This document shows positions 31,632-39,577 of a DNA stretch of 39,577 bases, piece after piece (the stretch's first letter is position 1; each line of letters begins with the position of its first letter). Source of the DNA: Comamonadaceae bacterium. Lineage in GTDB: Bacteria; Pseudomonadota; Gammaproteobacteria; Burkholderiales; Burkholderiaceae_C. Under the pieces are notes generated by a model. It was not told where the DNA came from. It searched no databases and worked only from the letters and a program-made list of their open reading frames with translations. Location of the stretch: contig CANGKR010000004.1 of assembly GCA_947454355.1 (NCBI GenBank), positions 1-39,577 of the forward strand, read 5' to 3'. A program made the position numbers and the translations under genes.

Positions 31632-33773
31632 ATGGAAACGATTCGCTATTCACTCGACCAGGGCATCGCCACCGTCACCTTTGACGAGCCGGGCTCGCCC
31701 GTCAACACCATGAAGCCGCAATGGCAACACGACATGGTGCAACTGGCCGACCAGCTGAGCGCCGATGCCGCGCAATTGCGTGGGGTGCTGCTGACCTCGG
31801 CCAAAACCACCTTCTTTGCCGGAGCCGACCTCAAAGGCGTGCTCAAGCTGCGAGCCGAAGATGCGGCCGCAGGCTTTACCGGCATCGAGCTGCTCAAAAA
31901 AGCGTTTCGCCGTATCGAGTGCATGGGCAAGCCGGTGGTCAGTTTGATCAACGGCGCCGCCTTGGGCGGTGGCTGGGAGGTGGCTTTGATCGGCCATGCC
32001 CGCTTTGCATTGGACAACCCCAAGATCCAGCTCGGCTTGCCCGAAGTCTCTCTGGGCTTGCTGCCCGGCGCCACCGGCGTGACCAAGATGACCCGCCTGC
32101 TGGGCCTGATGAGCGCGCAACCCTACCTGATGGAAGGCAAGCTGTTCAACCCGCAAAAAGCGCTGGAGCTGGGCCTGATCCAAGGTCTGGCGAAAGACCC
32201 GCAAGCCTTGCTGGCCATGGGCATGGCCTTCATTGAGGCCAACCCGCAAGCGGTGCAGCCTTGGGACCGCAAGGACTACAAAATGCCTGGCGGCACGCCC
32301 GCCACGCCCAAAATCGCACAAGGTCTGTCGGTCATGCCGGCCATGATGTTCAACAAAACCCATGGCCTGTATCCGGCGGCTCAAGCCATTTTGGAGTGCA
32401 TGGTCGAAGGCGCTCAGGTGGACTACGACACCGCCACCCGCATCGAAAGCCGCAAACTGGCCAAGCTGATGGTGGGGCAAAACGCGAAGAACATGATCAC
32501 CGCGTTCTTCTTCAATACCAACGCCATCAAATCGGGCAAGTCCCGCCCGGCCGGCATCGCGCCCTGGAAGCCGAGCAAGGTCGGCATTTTGGGTGCCGGC
32601 ATGATGGGTGCGGGCATCGCCTACGCCAATGCCGCACGCGGCTTGCCCAGCGTGCTGCGTGATGTGAGCCTGGAAAAAGCGCAAGCCGGCCGGGAGTACA
32701 GCCGCAAGCTGACCGACAAGCAAGTGCAGCAAGGCCGCATGGACGCTGCCAAGCAAGCGGCCTTGCTGGACCTGATTCACCCCACCGCCAATGTGGCGGA
32801 CATGGCGGGTTGCGATTTGATCATCGAAGCTGTGTTCGAGAACCGCGAACTCAAAGCGCAGGTGACGCGCGAGGCCGAAGCGGTGATGGCTGCTGGCGGC
32901 ACCTTTGCCTCCAACACCTCCACCTTGCCGATCACCGGCCTGGCTCAAGCCAGCAGCCGCCCCGCCAAGTTTGTCGGCATCCATTTCTTCTCGCCAGTTG
33001 ACAAGATGAAGCTGGTGGAAATCATCCGCGGCCAAAACACAGACGACGAATCCGTGGCGCGCGCTTACGACTATGTGCTGTCGATTGGCAAAACACCGAT
33101 CGTGGTCAACGACTCACGCGGTTTTTTCACCAGCCGCGTGTTCGGCACCTTCGTGATGGAAGGCGCAGCCATGCTGGCCGAGGGCATTCCTGCCCCCATG
33201 ATCGAGCAAGCCGGCATCGCAGCGGGCATGCCGGTTGGACCATTGGCGGTGCTCGATGAAACCTCGCTGTCGCTGTCGGTGCATGTGCTCGACCAAACCC
33301 GCGCCGACTTTGCCGCGCAGGGCCAAACCTACGCACCTTCACGCGGCGAGTTGTTCACGGAGAACATGGTCAAGGCCTTGAATCGCCCTGGCCGTGCAGG
33401 AGGCGGCGGTTACTACGACTACCCTGCGGGAGCCAAAAAGCAACTGTGGTCCGGCCTCAAACAGTTTGAAAAACCCCTGACCGGCGAGCCACAAGCGATG
33501 CTGCAGGAACTCAAAGACCGCTTGCTGTACCGACAAGCGATCGAGACCGCACGCTGCATGGCAGAGAACGTGTTGACCTCTACACACGACGCCAACATCG
33601 GCTCTATCTTTGCCATCGGCTTTCCGGCATGGACCGGCGGGGCGATGCAGTTCATCTACTCCGAAGGGGTGGAGCGCTTCACGCAGCGCAGCGCAGAGCT
33701 GGCCGAACGCTACGGCGCAGGTTTTGCGCTGACAGATGCGGTCAAAGCGGTGATTGAAAAACACCAACCCTGA
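31632..33773 (+). CDS. fadB: Bifunctional enoyl-CoA hydratase/3-hydroxyacyl-CoA dehydrogenase, FadB/FadJ type
   Basis: This 713-residue fusion has an N-terminal crotonase with both hydratase glutamates (GGGWEVAL, about 112-119, and GLPEVSLGLLPG). A linker leads to an NAD-binding 3-hydroxyacyl-CoA dehydrogenase with GILGAGMMGAGIA, FASNTSTLPI, HFFSPVDKMKLVEII (catalytic His) and VVNDSRGFFTSR. It performs two successive beta-oxidation steps, and its product is cleaved by the thiolase encoded three bases upstream. Length fits FadB/FadJ (about 715-730). The gene is convergent with a crotonase gene 12 bases away. A short CCTGA/TCAGG hairpin at the stop could help termination. Confidence 0.94.
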   Translation: METIRYSLDQGIATVTFDEPGSPVNTMKPQWQHDMVQLADQLSADAAQLRGVLLTSAKTTFFAGADLKGVLKLRAEDAAAGFTGIELLKKAFRRIECMGKPVVSLINGAALGGGWEVALIGHARFALDNPKIQLGLPEVSLGLLPGATGVTKMTRLLGLMSAQPYLMEGKLFNPQKALELGLIQGLAKDPQALLAMGMAFIEANPQAVQPWDRKDYKMPGGTPATPKIAQGLSVMPAMMFNKTHGLYPAAQAILECMVEGAQVDYDTATRIESRKLAKLMVGQNAKNMITAFFFNTNAIKSGKSRPAGIAPWKPSKVGILGAGMMGAGIAYANAARGLPSVLRDVSLEKAQAGREYSRKLTDKQVQQGRMDAAKQAALLDLIHPTANVADMAGCDLIIEAVFENRELKAQVTREAEAVMAAGGTFASNTSTLPITGLAQASSRPAKFVGIHFFSPVDKMKLVEIIRGQNTDDESVARAYDYVLSIGKTPIVVNDSRGFFTSRVFGTFVMEGAAMLAEGIPAPMIEQAGIAAGMPVGPLAVLDETSLSLSVHVLDQTRADFAAQGQTYAPSRGELFTENMVKALNRPGRAGGGGYYDYPAGAKKQLWSGLKQFEKPLTGEPQAMLQELKDRLLYRQAIETARCMAENVLTSTHDANIGSIFAIGFPAWTGGAMQFIYSEGVERFTQRSAELAERYGAGFALTDAVKAVIEKHQP

Positions 33774-33785
33774 AGCTCAGGCTTT

Positions 33786-34565
33786 TCAAGCCAGCCGCTG
33801 CCCACCTCGCCCCGCGCCCGACTCGAAGAGTCTGGCGCCGCGTGAGGCCTCTCCGCTGGCCAGTGTCTGCTGGCCGAGCGCAAATTCGTGGGCGAGCGCT
33901 TCGTACAATCCCATGCCGAATTGCTCGTAAGCCGAGCGGCGGTCGTTGCGCATGCAGGTCTGGGGCAAGGCAGCGAGATGCTCGGCCAAGGCCACTGCCG
34001 TTTGCAGGGCCTGACCGTCTTCCACCAGCCGGTTGGCCAGGCCAATCTGCAAGGCTTCTTCGGCATCCACAGGCCGACCGGTGAGGATCAAATCCATCGC
34101 ACGCGACAGGCCAATCAAACGCGGCAGTCGCACCGTGCCGCCGTCGATCAGCGGCACACCAAAGCGGCGGCAAAACACACCCAACACGGCTGAGCGTTCG
34201 ACCACGCGCAAATCGCACCACAGCGCCAACTCCAAACCGCCAGCCACCGCATGGCCACTGATGGCAGCCACCACGGGTTTGGTCAACAGCATGCGCGATG
34301 GACCCATCGGCCCGTCACCTTGCGGGTCAAGCCGGTTACGCCGGGCGTCGTCGTTCAAGGCTTTGAGGTCTGCGCCCGCACAAAAGGTGCCATGCGCACC
34401 GTGTAAAACCGCCACGGCGGCATCGGGGTCAGCGTCGAAATCACGAAAGGCATCGGCCAACTGCTGCGCAGTCACACGGTCGACCGCGTTGCGCGCCGAG
34501 GCCCGCTGGATGGACACGATGGTGACTGCGCCTTGGCGCGTGACTTGAACTTCAGGTGCGGACAT
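33786..34565 (-). CDS. Enoyl-CoA hydratase/isomerase family protein
   Basis: This 259-residue crotonase has ARNAVDRVTAQQLADAF, GTFCAGADLKAL and AGGLELALWCDLRVVERSAVLGVFCRRFGVPLIDGGTVRLPRLIG (about 105-150). The first active-site Glu (GGLE) is present, but the second position reads CRRFG, so ordinary hydratase activity is doubtful. This form belongs to a common but poorly defined crotonase subgroup. ATG 34565 has GGAG nine bases upstream, and the longer frame starts with TTG inside that region. It follows the iclR gene on the same strand after 69 bases and may be co-transcribed with it. Confidence 0.85.
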   Translation of the reverse strand: MSAPEVQVTRQGAVTIVSIQRASARNAVDRVTAQQLADAFRDFDADPDAAVAVLHGAHGTFCAGADLKALNDDARRNRLDPQGDGPMGPSRMLLTKPVVAAISGHAVAGGLELALWCDLRVVERSAVLGVFCRRFGVPLIDGGTVRLPRLIGLSRAMDLILTGRPVDAEEALQIGLANRLVEDGQALQTAVALAEHLAALPQTCMRNDRRSAYEQFGMGLYEALAHEFALGQQTLASGEASRGARLFESGAGRGGQRLA

Positions 34566-34634
34566 GTTGAGTGGCTCCAACGGGGGTCACACACCTTAAC
34601 GCAGAGCGCTGTCAGCGTCAAAATGGCTTCATCG

Positions 34635-35402
34635 CTAAAGCCTATTCTGGGCCAGCGCATTCAGCACTTGTTGCTTGAGCGTCATCAAGATGGGCGCCAA
34701 CTCTTGGCGCATGTCCGATAGCGGCCGGGCGGTGGACACACTCACATTGAGCGCACAGTGCGCGCCCTGGTGCACAAACGGTGTGGCCAGGGCCACCACC
34801 TCATGCTGCCAAGCAGCCACGCAATAACCGTGGTGGGACACATCCTGCACGGCGGCTTCGATGGCCATTTGCAGAGCACGCCATTGCGGCCCGCGCGCTT
34901 GGCGCCAGTGCTGCAGCCGCAACTGAGTTTCGGCCGGGGGTGCGACCGCCAAATACGCACGCCCCAAAGAAGTCAAAGCCATTGGCACGCGTTGACCTGA
35001 GACCACTGAGCGCTGAGAAGGGCGGGGGTGGTAGCGGTGAGACTCGAGGTAGACCATGTCATCTTGGTCCGGTGCGGCTAATCCGACATTGATTTTGTGC
35101 GTCTGGGCCGCGCCCCGCATCAGGGGGGACGCAAGGGCCAGCAACTGAGAGCCCGACCGCATGGCATGGGCCAAGGTCAAGACCGCCGGGGCCAATCGGT
35201 AAGTGCGTGTTTCAGGGTCCACTTGCAGCATGCCCGCCACCACCAAGGTTTGCGTCAAACGGCTGATGGTGGAACGCGGCAAACCGGTGCGTTCTGCCAA
35301 CTCGGCATTGCCCAGCTGTGCCGAGCCGGGGCGAAAAGCACGCAAGACTTCCACGCCGCGTTCCAGCGATCGATTGCGTGGCGACTGGCTTTCGGTGGGC
35401 AT
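34635..35402 (-). CDS. IclR-family transcriptional regulator
   Basis: From ATG 35402 the protein has 255 residues. A winged helix-turn-helix is seen near the start (SLERGVEVLRAFRPG, then NAELAERTGLPRSTISRLTQTLVVAGML). The ligand domain contains YLESHRYHPRPSQRSVVSGQRVPMALTSLGRAYLA. IclR regulators usually control catabolism of aromatic or organic acids. An ATG at 35411 is also possible, but neither start has a well-spaced ribosome site. A perfect ten-base inverted repeat begins five bases upstream of that codon, in the gap shared with the divergent Bug receptor operon, so it probably regulates itself and that operon. Confidence 0.9.
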   Translation of the reverse strand: MPTESQSPRNRSLERGVEVLRAFRPGSAQLGNAELAERTGLPRSTISRLTQTLVVAGMLQVDPETRTYRLAPAVLTLAHAMRSGSQLLALASPLMRGAAQTHKINVGLAAPDQDDMVYLESHRYHPRPSQRSVVSGQRVPMALTSLGRAYLAVAPPAETQLRLQHWRQARGPQWRALQMAIEAAVQDVSHHGYCVAAWQHEVVALATPFVHQGAHCALNVSVSTARPLSDMRQELAPILMTLKQQVLNALAQNRL

Positions 35403-35415
35403 GACTCCCATTCTA

Positions 35416-35440
35416 GGCAATTCCACCAGATGGAATTGCC
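35416..35440. promoter_or_regulatory. Perfect inverted repeat GGCAATTCCA-N5-TGGAATTGCC, IclR operator candidate
   Basis: Two identical ten-base arms with five bases between them lie at the start of iclR and upstream of the divergent Bug gene. TGGAAT/ATTCCA half-sites are typical of IclR-family operators. The site would block iclR transcription when bound. A Bug promoter CTGCCA-N17-TATGCT (35444-35472) lies just beyond it. Confidence 0.75.
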
Positions 35441-35521
35441 TGGCTGCCAAAACCCCGGCACTCGCCTATGCTTCATGCTGCACAACACATGCACCGCTGT
35501 GCGCGGTGCTCAGGAGGCATC

Positions 35522-36502
35522 ATGCGTTGCAGTACTTTGGGATTCAGGCGGGTCTTGATCCTGGCTATGGGGCTGGCAGGGCTGGGAGGGCTCGCGCCCG
35601 CGCTGGCTGCTTTCCCGGAACGGCCCGTGAAATTGGTGGTGCCTTTCTCGCCCGGCGGCGGCACCGACCTGATCGGCCGCACTTTGGCGAACGGTATGAC
35701 CAAGGCCTTGGGCCAGTCGGTGATCGTGGAGAACAAGCCTGGCGCAGGCACCTTGATCGGCAGCGATGCGGTGGCCAAAAGCGCGCCCGATGGTTACACC
35801 TTGGTGGTGGCATCGTTTGCCCATGCGGTCAACCCGAGCATGGTGCACAAAATGCCCTATGCGCCTGACAAGGCCTTCACGCCAGTGATCCTGATCGGTC
35901 GCGGCCCCAACGTGTTGGTGGTGCGCGCAGCCAGCCCCTTGAAATCTGTCAAGGACATGATGCAAGCGGCTGCCGCCAACCCCGACAAGCTGTCGTATGC
36001 CTCGCAAGGCAACGGCACCTCGGCCCATCTGGCCGGCGAAATGTTCACCAACTTGGCCAAGGTGCGCATGACCCACATCCCCTACCGCGGCGCGGGTCCG
36101 GCCCTGACAGATCTGCTCGGCGGCCAGGTAGACATGATGTTCGCCACCAGCTCGGCCGTGGGTGCCTTCATCGATGCCGGCAAGTTGCGTGCCTTGGCGG
36201 TCACCTCGCCCGAGCGTTCAGCCGCCCTCAAAGGTGTGCCTACCATCGCCGAGACCGTGCCCGGCTATGCGGTGGAAAGTTGGTATGGGCTGTATGCCCC
36301 CGCAGGCACGCCTGCGGACGTGGTGAGCAAATTGAACGCAGCGGCCAAGAAAGCCGCCCAGTCTGATGAGTTTCGCCTGAAGATTGAACAAGAAGGCCTG
36401 AGCGTGAGCGCAGGCACGCCTGAAGAACTCGAGGCCTACGTCAAGGCCGAAGAAATCCGCTGGCGCAAAATCGTCAAAGAAAACAATATCCAACCCGATT
36501 GA
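35522..36502 (+). CDS. Bug-family tripartite tricarboxylate transporter substrate-binding protein
   Basis: This 326-residue periplasmic receptor has a signal peptide (RRVLILAMGLAGLGGLAPALA, cleavage near residue 30). The Bug/TctC signature follows: FPERPVKLVVPFSPGGGTDLIGRTLA, then SYASQGNGTSAHLAGEMF and HIPYRGAGPALTDLLGGQVDMMF. These proteins bind carboxylates such as citrate or aromatic acids, and betaproteobacteria have very many with no transporter genes beside them, as here. ATG 35522 follows AGGAGG by four bases, and the longer frame to 35468 lacks a signal start. It heads an operon with a crotonase and an acyl-CoA synthetase, so its ligand is probably their substrate. Confidence 0.92.
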   Translation: MRCSTLGFRRVLILAMGLAGLGGLAPALAAFPERPVKLVVPFSPGGGTDLIGRTLANGMTKALGQSVIVENKPGAGTLIGSDAVAKSAPDGYTLVVASFAHAVNPSMVHKMPYAPDKAFTPVILIGRGPNVLVVRAASPLKSVKDMMQAAAANPDKLSYASQGNGTSAHLAGEMFTNLAKVRMTHIPYRGAGPALTDLLGGQVDMMFATSSAVGAFIDAGKLRALAVTSPERSAALKGVPTIAETVPGYAVESWYGLYAPAGTPADVVSKLNAAAKKAAQSDEFRLKIEQEGLSVSAGTPEELEAYVKAEEIRWRKIVKENNIQPD

Positions 36503-36512
36503 AGGAAGCCCC

Positions 36513-37301
36513 ATGAGCGAACAACTCGTCACCCTGCAAGTGGACCATCACGTGGCCACCCTGACCCTGAATCGCCCTGACAAGCGCAACGCCATGAGCG
36601 ATGCCATGCGCAGTGAGTTCATCCAAGCGTTAGAGCACGTCAGCTCAGACAAATCCATTCGCGCAGTGGTGCTGACCGGTGCAGGTAAAGGCTTTTGCGC
36701 CGGAGGTGACATCTCGGGCATGGAAAAGCGCATGAACGCACCCACCGGAGAAATCGCCTTCAACGGCTGGCACCGCCAACAAGGTGTGCACCACACACAA
36801 ATGCTTTTGCACAACATGCCCAAGCCAGTGATCGCAGCGGTCAATGGCGCGGCGTCTGGCTTGGGCGCAGACACGGCCATGGCCTGTGACTTCATCATCG
36901 CCAACGAATGGGCAAGCTTCACCTGGTCGTACATCCACCGAGGCATCATCGCCGACGGCGGCGGCATGTATTTTTTGCCTCGCCGCGTGGGCCTGGTCAA
37001 AGCCAAAGAGTTGATCTTCACAGGCCGCAAAGTGGACATTGATGAAGCCCTGGCTTTGGGCATTGCCGACCGCAAAACCAGCGCCGAGCGTTTACTGGCC
37101 GACGCACAGGCCTGGGCCGCCGAGTTGAGCCAAGGTTCGGCCACGGCACTGGCTTTGAGCAAAACCATTCTCAACCAAAGTTACGAATTACCAGCCCAGC
37201 AGGTGTTTGCCCAAGGCAGTCAAGCCCAAGGCATTTGCTACACCAGCACCGAGCACCGCGAATCGGTGATGGCGTTTTTGGCCAAGTCGAAAGGTGCATG
37301 A
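36513..37301 (+). CDS. Crotonase-superfamily protein with altered catalytic residues
   Basis: This 262-residue protein has the normal opening DKRNAMSDAMRSEF and the oxyanion loop KGFCAGGDISGM. At the two hydratase glutamate positions it reads SGLGADTAMACDF (Asp nearby, about 116) and WSYIHRGIIADGGG (no Glu, an Asp further on). Crotonases with such changes are often isomerases or act on special CoA esters rather than simple enoyl-CoA. It lies ten bases after the Bug gene and overlaps or abuts the acyl-CoA synthetase, so it should act on the CoA ester made by that enzyme. The exact reaction is unknown. Confidence 0.85.
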   Translation: MSEQLVTLQVDHHVATLTLNRPDKRNAMSDAMRSEFIQALEHVSSDKSIRAVVLTGAGKGFCAGGDISGMEKRMNAPTGEIAFNGWHRQQGVHHTQMLLHNMPKPVIAAVNGAASGLGADTAMACDFIIANEWASFTWSYIHRGIIADGGGMYFLPRRVGLVKAKELIFTGRKVDIDEALALGIADRKTSAERLLADAQAWAAELSQGSATALALSKTILNQSYELPAQQVFAQGSQAQGICYTSTEHRESVMAFLAKSKGA

Positions 37302-37302
37302 G

Positions 37303-39408
37303 GTGAGCACAGACCCCCAAGCCGAGGTCATCGCCCGCTTGTTCAAGCCACGCAGTGTGGCCATCATTGGCGCGTCCGGTGATCCGCAAAAAACATCAGG
37401 CCGGCCCGCTGCGTATCTGCGCAAGCACGGTTATGCGGGCAAGATCTTCCCGGTCAACCCCAAACTCGATCACATCGGCGATTGGCCGTGTTACCCGGAC
37501 ATTGCTTCACTCCCCGAAGTTCCCGATGTGGCCATCGTCTTGTTGGGCGCAGAGCGTGCATATGTGGCCGTGCGCGAGCTGGCTGCGATCGGCACGCCCT
37601 GCGCCATCGTGCTGGCCAGTGGCTATGGCGAGACCGGTGAAACCGGCGCCGCACGGCAAGCCCAGTTGCGCGAAGCGGCAGGTTCCATGCGCATTCTGGG
37701 GCCCAACACCATCGGGCTGGTCAACCTGACCGACGGCATTGTGCTCTCGCCTTCAGGCGCCTTGGAGATGGACCAATTCCCAGTGGGGCACATCGGCGTG
37801 GTGTCGCAAAGCGGGGGCATTTTGGGTTCCTTGTTGTCGCGGGCAGCCGCACGGGGTCTGGGCTTGTCCAAACTCATTTCCACCAGCAACGAAGTGGATT
37901 TGGAATTGTCCGATTTCATTCACGCACTGGTGGATGACCCGGCCACACGGGTGATTGCGCTGTACATCGAGTCTGTGCGCCACCCGCACAAGTTCCGTGA
38001 AGCTGCTTTGCGCGCTCGCCGCGCTGGCAAACCGATCGTGGCCTTCAAGATCGGTCGCTCTGAAGCCGGCGCCCAAGCGGCTGTCTCCCATACGGGAGCA
38101 TTGGCCGGTTCGGACCGCATGTATGACGCCTTGTTCCAACAGACGGGGGTGATCCGCGGGCAGGCCTTCAGTGACTTGCTGGATATTTCCGCGGCACTGG
38201 CCACCGGGCGGGTGTTGCACGGCAAGCGCATCGCTATTTTGACTTCCACAGGTGGTGCCGGCACCTTGGTCTCAGACAGCTTGGGCCTGTTGGGCTTTGA
38301 AACCCCTGCGCCTGATGCCGCCACCGCCGCCGCATTGCGCGCCTTGCAAACGGGCGACCATGCCTCGCTCGACCGCAACCCGATCGACGTCACCCTGGCG
38401 GGCTTACAACCCACTTTGTTGCGCAGCATCCTCAAGGTCTTGCTGGCCAGCCCCAGCTACGACGCGCTGACTATCATCGTGGGCTCATCAGGCGTGGCAC
38501 AACCGGAGTTGATGGCGGGCGCCATTCAAGAATGCCTGCCCCTGTCTGACAAGCCGGTTCTGGCCTACATCAGCCCACACGCGCCCGCAGCCACATCCAT
38601 CTTGACGCAAAGCGGTGTGCCCGCCTTTGTGTCTGCCGAAAGTTGTGCGGCCGCCTTTGCAGGCATGTGGCATGTTCAGCAGTGGGCTGCGCCTGTCACT
38701 GAAACAGCCACCGCACACGCCGGCGTTGTGACAACGGATTTACCCACAGGCCCCCTGAATGAGGCACAGGCCAAACAATTGTTCAGCCGCTTTGGTGTGC
38801 GGTGTACACGCGAGCTGGAAGTGAGCACGCCCCAGCAAGCCGAACAAGCCGCGCGCTCACTGGGTGGACCGGTGGTGCTCAAGTTGCTTTCGAGCACGGT
38901 GACGCACAAAAGCGATGTAGGTGGCGTGGCCGTTGGCGTCACAGCCGAGCAAGTCGGCGAGCGCTTGCAGCGCATGTGCGCTGATGTGGAACACGCCACC
39001 GGCACCAGACCAGATCGCTTTCTGGTGCAAGAGATGGTGAGCGGTGGGACCGAATGGATTTTGGGGATGCACCGCGACCCCTTGGGTGTGGCGATTTTGT
39101 TGGGCCAAGGCGGTGTGACGGCCGAGTTGTTCAAGGACACTGCTTTGCGCTTGTTGCCCACCGAAGGAGGCCTCGGCCGCGCAGAAGCACTGGCCATGGC
39201 TCAGAGCCTGAAATGCTGGCCGCTGCTCAACGGTTACCGAGGCAGAGCGAAAGCCGATGTGAACGCCCTGCTCGACGCCATCGTGGCGTTTTCCAACATG
39301 GCAGCCCAACTGGGCGAACAATTGGTGGACGCTGAAATCAACCCCCTGTTTGTGTTGCCCGAAGGCCAAGGCGTGTGCGCCGCCGATGGGGTGGCCACTT
39401 TGCGCTGA
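37303..39408 (+). CDS. NDP-forming acyl-CoA synthetase (acetate-CoA ligase family)
   Basis: This roughly 700-residue protein has the single-chain order of the ADP-forming family. First comes a CoA-binding domain (FKPRSVAIIGASGDPQKTSGRP and GKIFPVNPKLDHIGDWPCYP), then succinyl-CoA-ligase-like domains with VSQSGGILGSLLSRAAARGLG and the phosphohistidine segment AAVSHTGALAGSDRMYDA. A C-terminal ATP-grasp half has PVVLKLLSSTVTHKSDVGGV. It makes acyl-CoA from acid, CoA and ATP, releasing ADP and phosphate. GTG 37303 is preferred (AAAGG eight bases upstream). GTG 37294 would overlap the previous gene. With the receptor and crotonase it forms a small acid-degrading operon of unknown substrate. Confidence 0.9.
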   Translation: MSTDPQAEVIARLFKPRSVAIIGASGDPQKTSGRPAAYLRKHGYAGKIFPVNPKLDHIGDWPCYPDIASLPEVPDVAIVLLGAERAYVAVRELAAIGTPCAIVLASGYGETGETGAARQAQLREAAGSMRILGPNTIGLVNLTDGIVLSPSGALEMDQFPVGHIGVVSQSGGILGSLLSRAAARGLGLSKLISTSNEVDLELSDFIHALVDDPATRVIALYIESVRHPHKFREAALRARRAGKPIVAFKIGRSEAGAQAAVSHTGALAGSDRMYDALFQQTGVIRGQAFSDLLDISAALATGRVLHGKRIAILTSTGGAGTLVSDSLGLLGFETPAPDAATAAALRALQTGDHASLDRNPIDVTLAGLQPTLLRSILKVLLASPSYDALTIIVGSSGVAQPELMAGAIQECLPLSDKPVLAYISPHAPAATSILTQSGVPAFVSAESCAAAFAGMWHVQQWAAPVTETATAHAGVVTTDLPTGPLNEAQAKQLFSRFGVRCTRELEVSTPQQAEQAARSLGGPVVLKLLSSTVTHKSDVGGVAVGVTAEQVGERLQRMCADVEHATGTRPDRFLVQEMVSGGTEWILGMHRDPLGVAILLGQGGVTAELFKDTALRLLPTEGGLGRAEALAMAQSLKCWPLLNGYRGRAKADVNALLDAIVAFSNMAAQLGEQLVDAEINPLFVLPEGQGVCAADGVATLR

Positions 39409-39415
39409 CAAGGCC

Positions 39416-39577
39416 TCATTTCAAGCGGCTGGCGATGAATTGAATTTGTCGTGCCATGGAGCTTTGGGTGTGTGCATCACCCAAACGGAAGAAGGCGTGG
39501 GGCGCACCGGGGTAGACGTCGAGTTGACCGGCATTGCCGGCCGCCAACCAGCGGGCATGCATGAACAGGCTGTCGTC
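39416..39577 (-). CDS. C-terminus of an alpha/beta hydrolase (5' part outside window)
   Basis: The last 53 codons of a minus-strand gene run from the window edge to TGA at 39416. The peptide [20 protein letters not shown], then [11 protein letters not shown], is the usual end of an alpha/beta hydrolase fold-3 esterase: the Asp region of DD-S-F, and the catalytic His in PHAFF. The rest of the enzyme and its substrate are not visible. It is convergent with the acyl-CoA synthetase, seven bases apart. Confidence 0.75.
   Translation of the reverse strand, partial: DDSLFMHARWLAAGNAGQLDVYPGAPHAFFRLGDAHTQSSMARQIQFIASRLK

Noticed and set aside
31650-33035. Minus-strand open frame of 461 codons opposite fadB
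   Set aside because: Antisense shadow of a long GC-rich gene; no recognisable domain or ribosome site.
1-39577. Mobile elements, CRISPR arrays, tRNA, rRNA, toxin-antitoxin or phage-defence genes
   Set aside because: No transposase or integrase motifs, no regularly spaced repeats, no tRNA-like cloverleaf and no defence-protein signatures were seen on reading both strands.

Overview
The window looks like chromosomal DNA of a GC-rich betaproteobacterium, most likely of the family Comamonadaceae (relatives of Rhodoferax, Polaromonas or Limnohabitans). This placement is an inference. It rests on a Bug-type tripartite tricarboxylate receptor, a methionine synthase reduced to a stand-alone homocysteine domain, LivHMGF sets with embedded acyl-CoA ligase genes, and many unlinked acyl-CoA catabolic genes. 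I saw no rRNA, tRNA, insertion sequence, CRISPR array or phage gene. The coding strand changes often, and most of the useful regulatory information lies in the divergent gaps.

Layout. 1-2150 (minus): nitrate/nitrite-type ABC importer (permease cut by the window edge, and its binding protein) behind a clear sigma-54 promoter. 2357-4806 (minus): MetH homocysteine domain and a secreted phytase-esterase-like protein, separated by a hairpin that also carries the metH ribosome binding site. 4922-6811 (plus): RecQ helicase. 6874-8914 (minus): TetR regulator followed by the two subunits of a 3-oxoacid CoA-transferase. 9055-15644 (plus): livH-livM-livG-livF-acyl-CoA ligase-livK, closed by a strong terminator. 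15686-18188: a PaaI-type thioesterase divergent from an orphan E1 alpha/beta dehydrogenase pair. 18297-18524: possible small protein behind an inverted repeat. 18584-21421: LysR regulator divergent from an SbtA-type bicarbonate permease gene that overlaps a DUF6671-like zinc-ribbon protein. 21445-30226: acyclic terpene utilisation (Atu) type cluster, with hydratase, biotin-dependent carboxylase alpha and beta, two acyl-CoA dehydrogenases and AtuA. 30423-33773 (plus): thiolase and FadB-type beta-oxidation enzyme. 33786-39408: crotonase and IclR regulator (minus), then a Bug receptor, a crotonase with altered catalytic residues and an NDP-forming acyl-CoA synthetase (plus). 39416-39577: end of an alpha/beta hydrolase.

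How it fits together. The dominant theme is uptake and CoA-activation of organic acids and their oxidation. The Liv-type transporter with its ligase, the CoA-transferase, both acyl-CoA dehydrogenases, the carboxylase, thiolase and FadB could together degrade branched isoprenoid acids such as citronellate and geranate, or fatty acids. A 19-bp sequence is identical in the tetR/livH gap and in the acyl-CoA dehydrogenase/thiolase gap 21 kb away. This ties the two regions into one probable TetR regulon. A second palindrome, CACCTAGGTG, is shared by the thioesterase/E1 and the dehydrogenase/AtuA gaps and suggests another shared regulator. The least explained unit is the overlapping sbtA-DUF6671 pair, which has no SbtB gene beside it.
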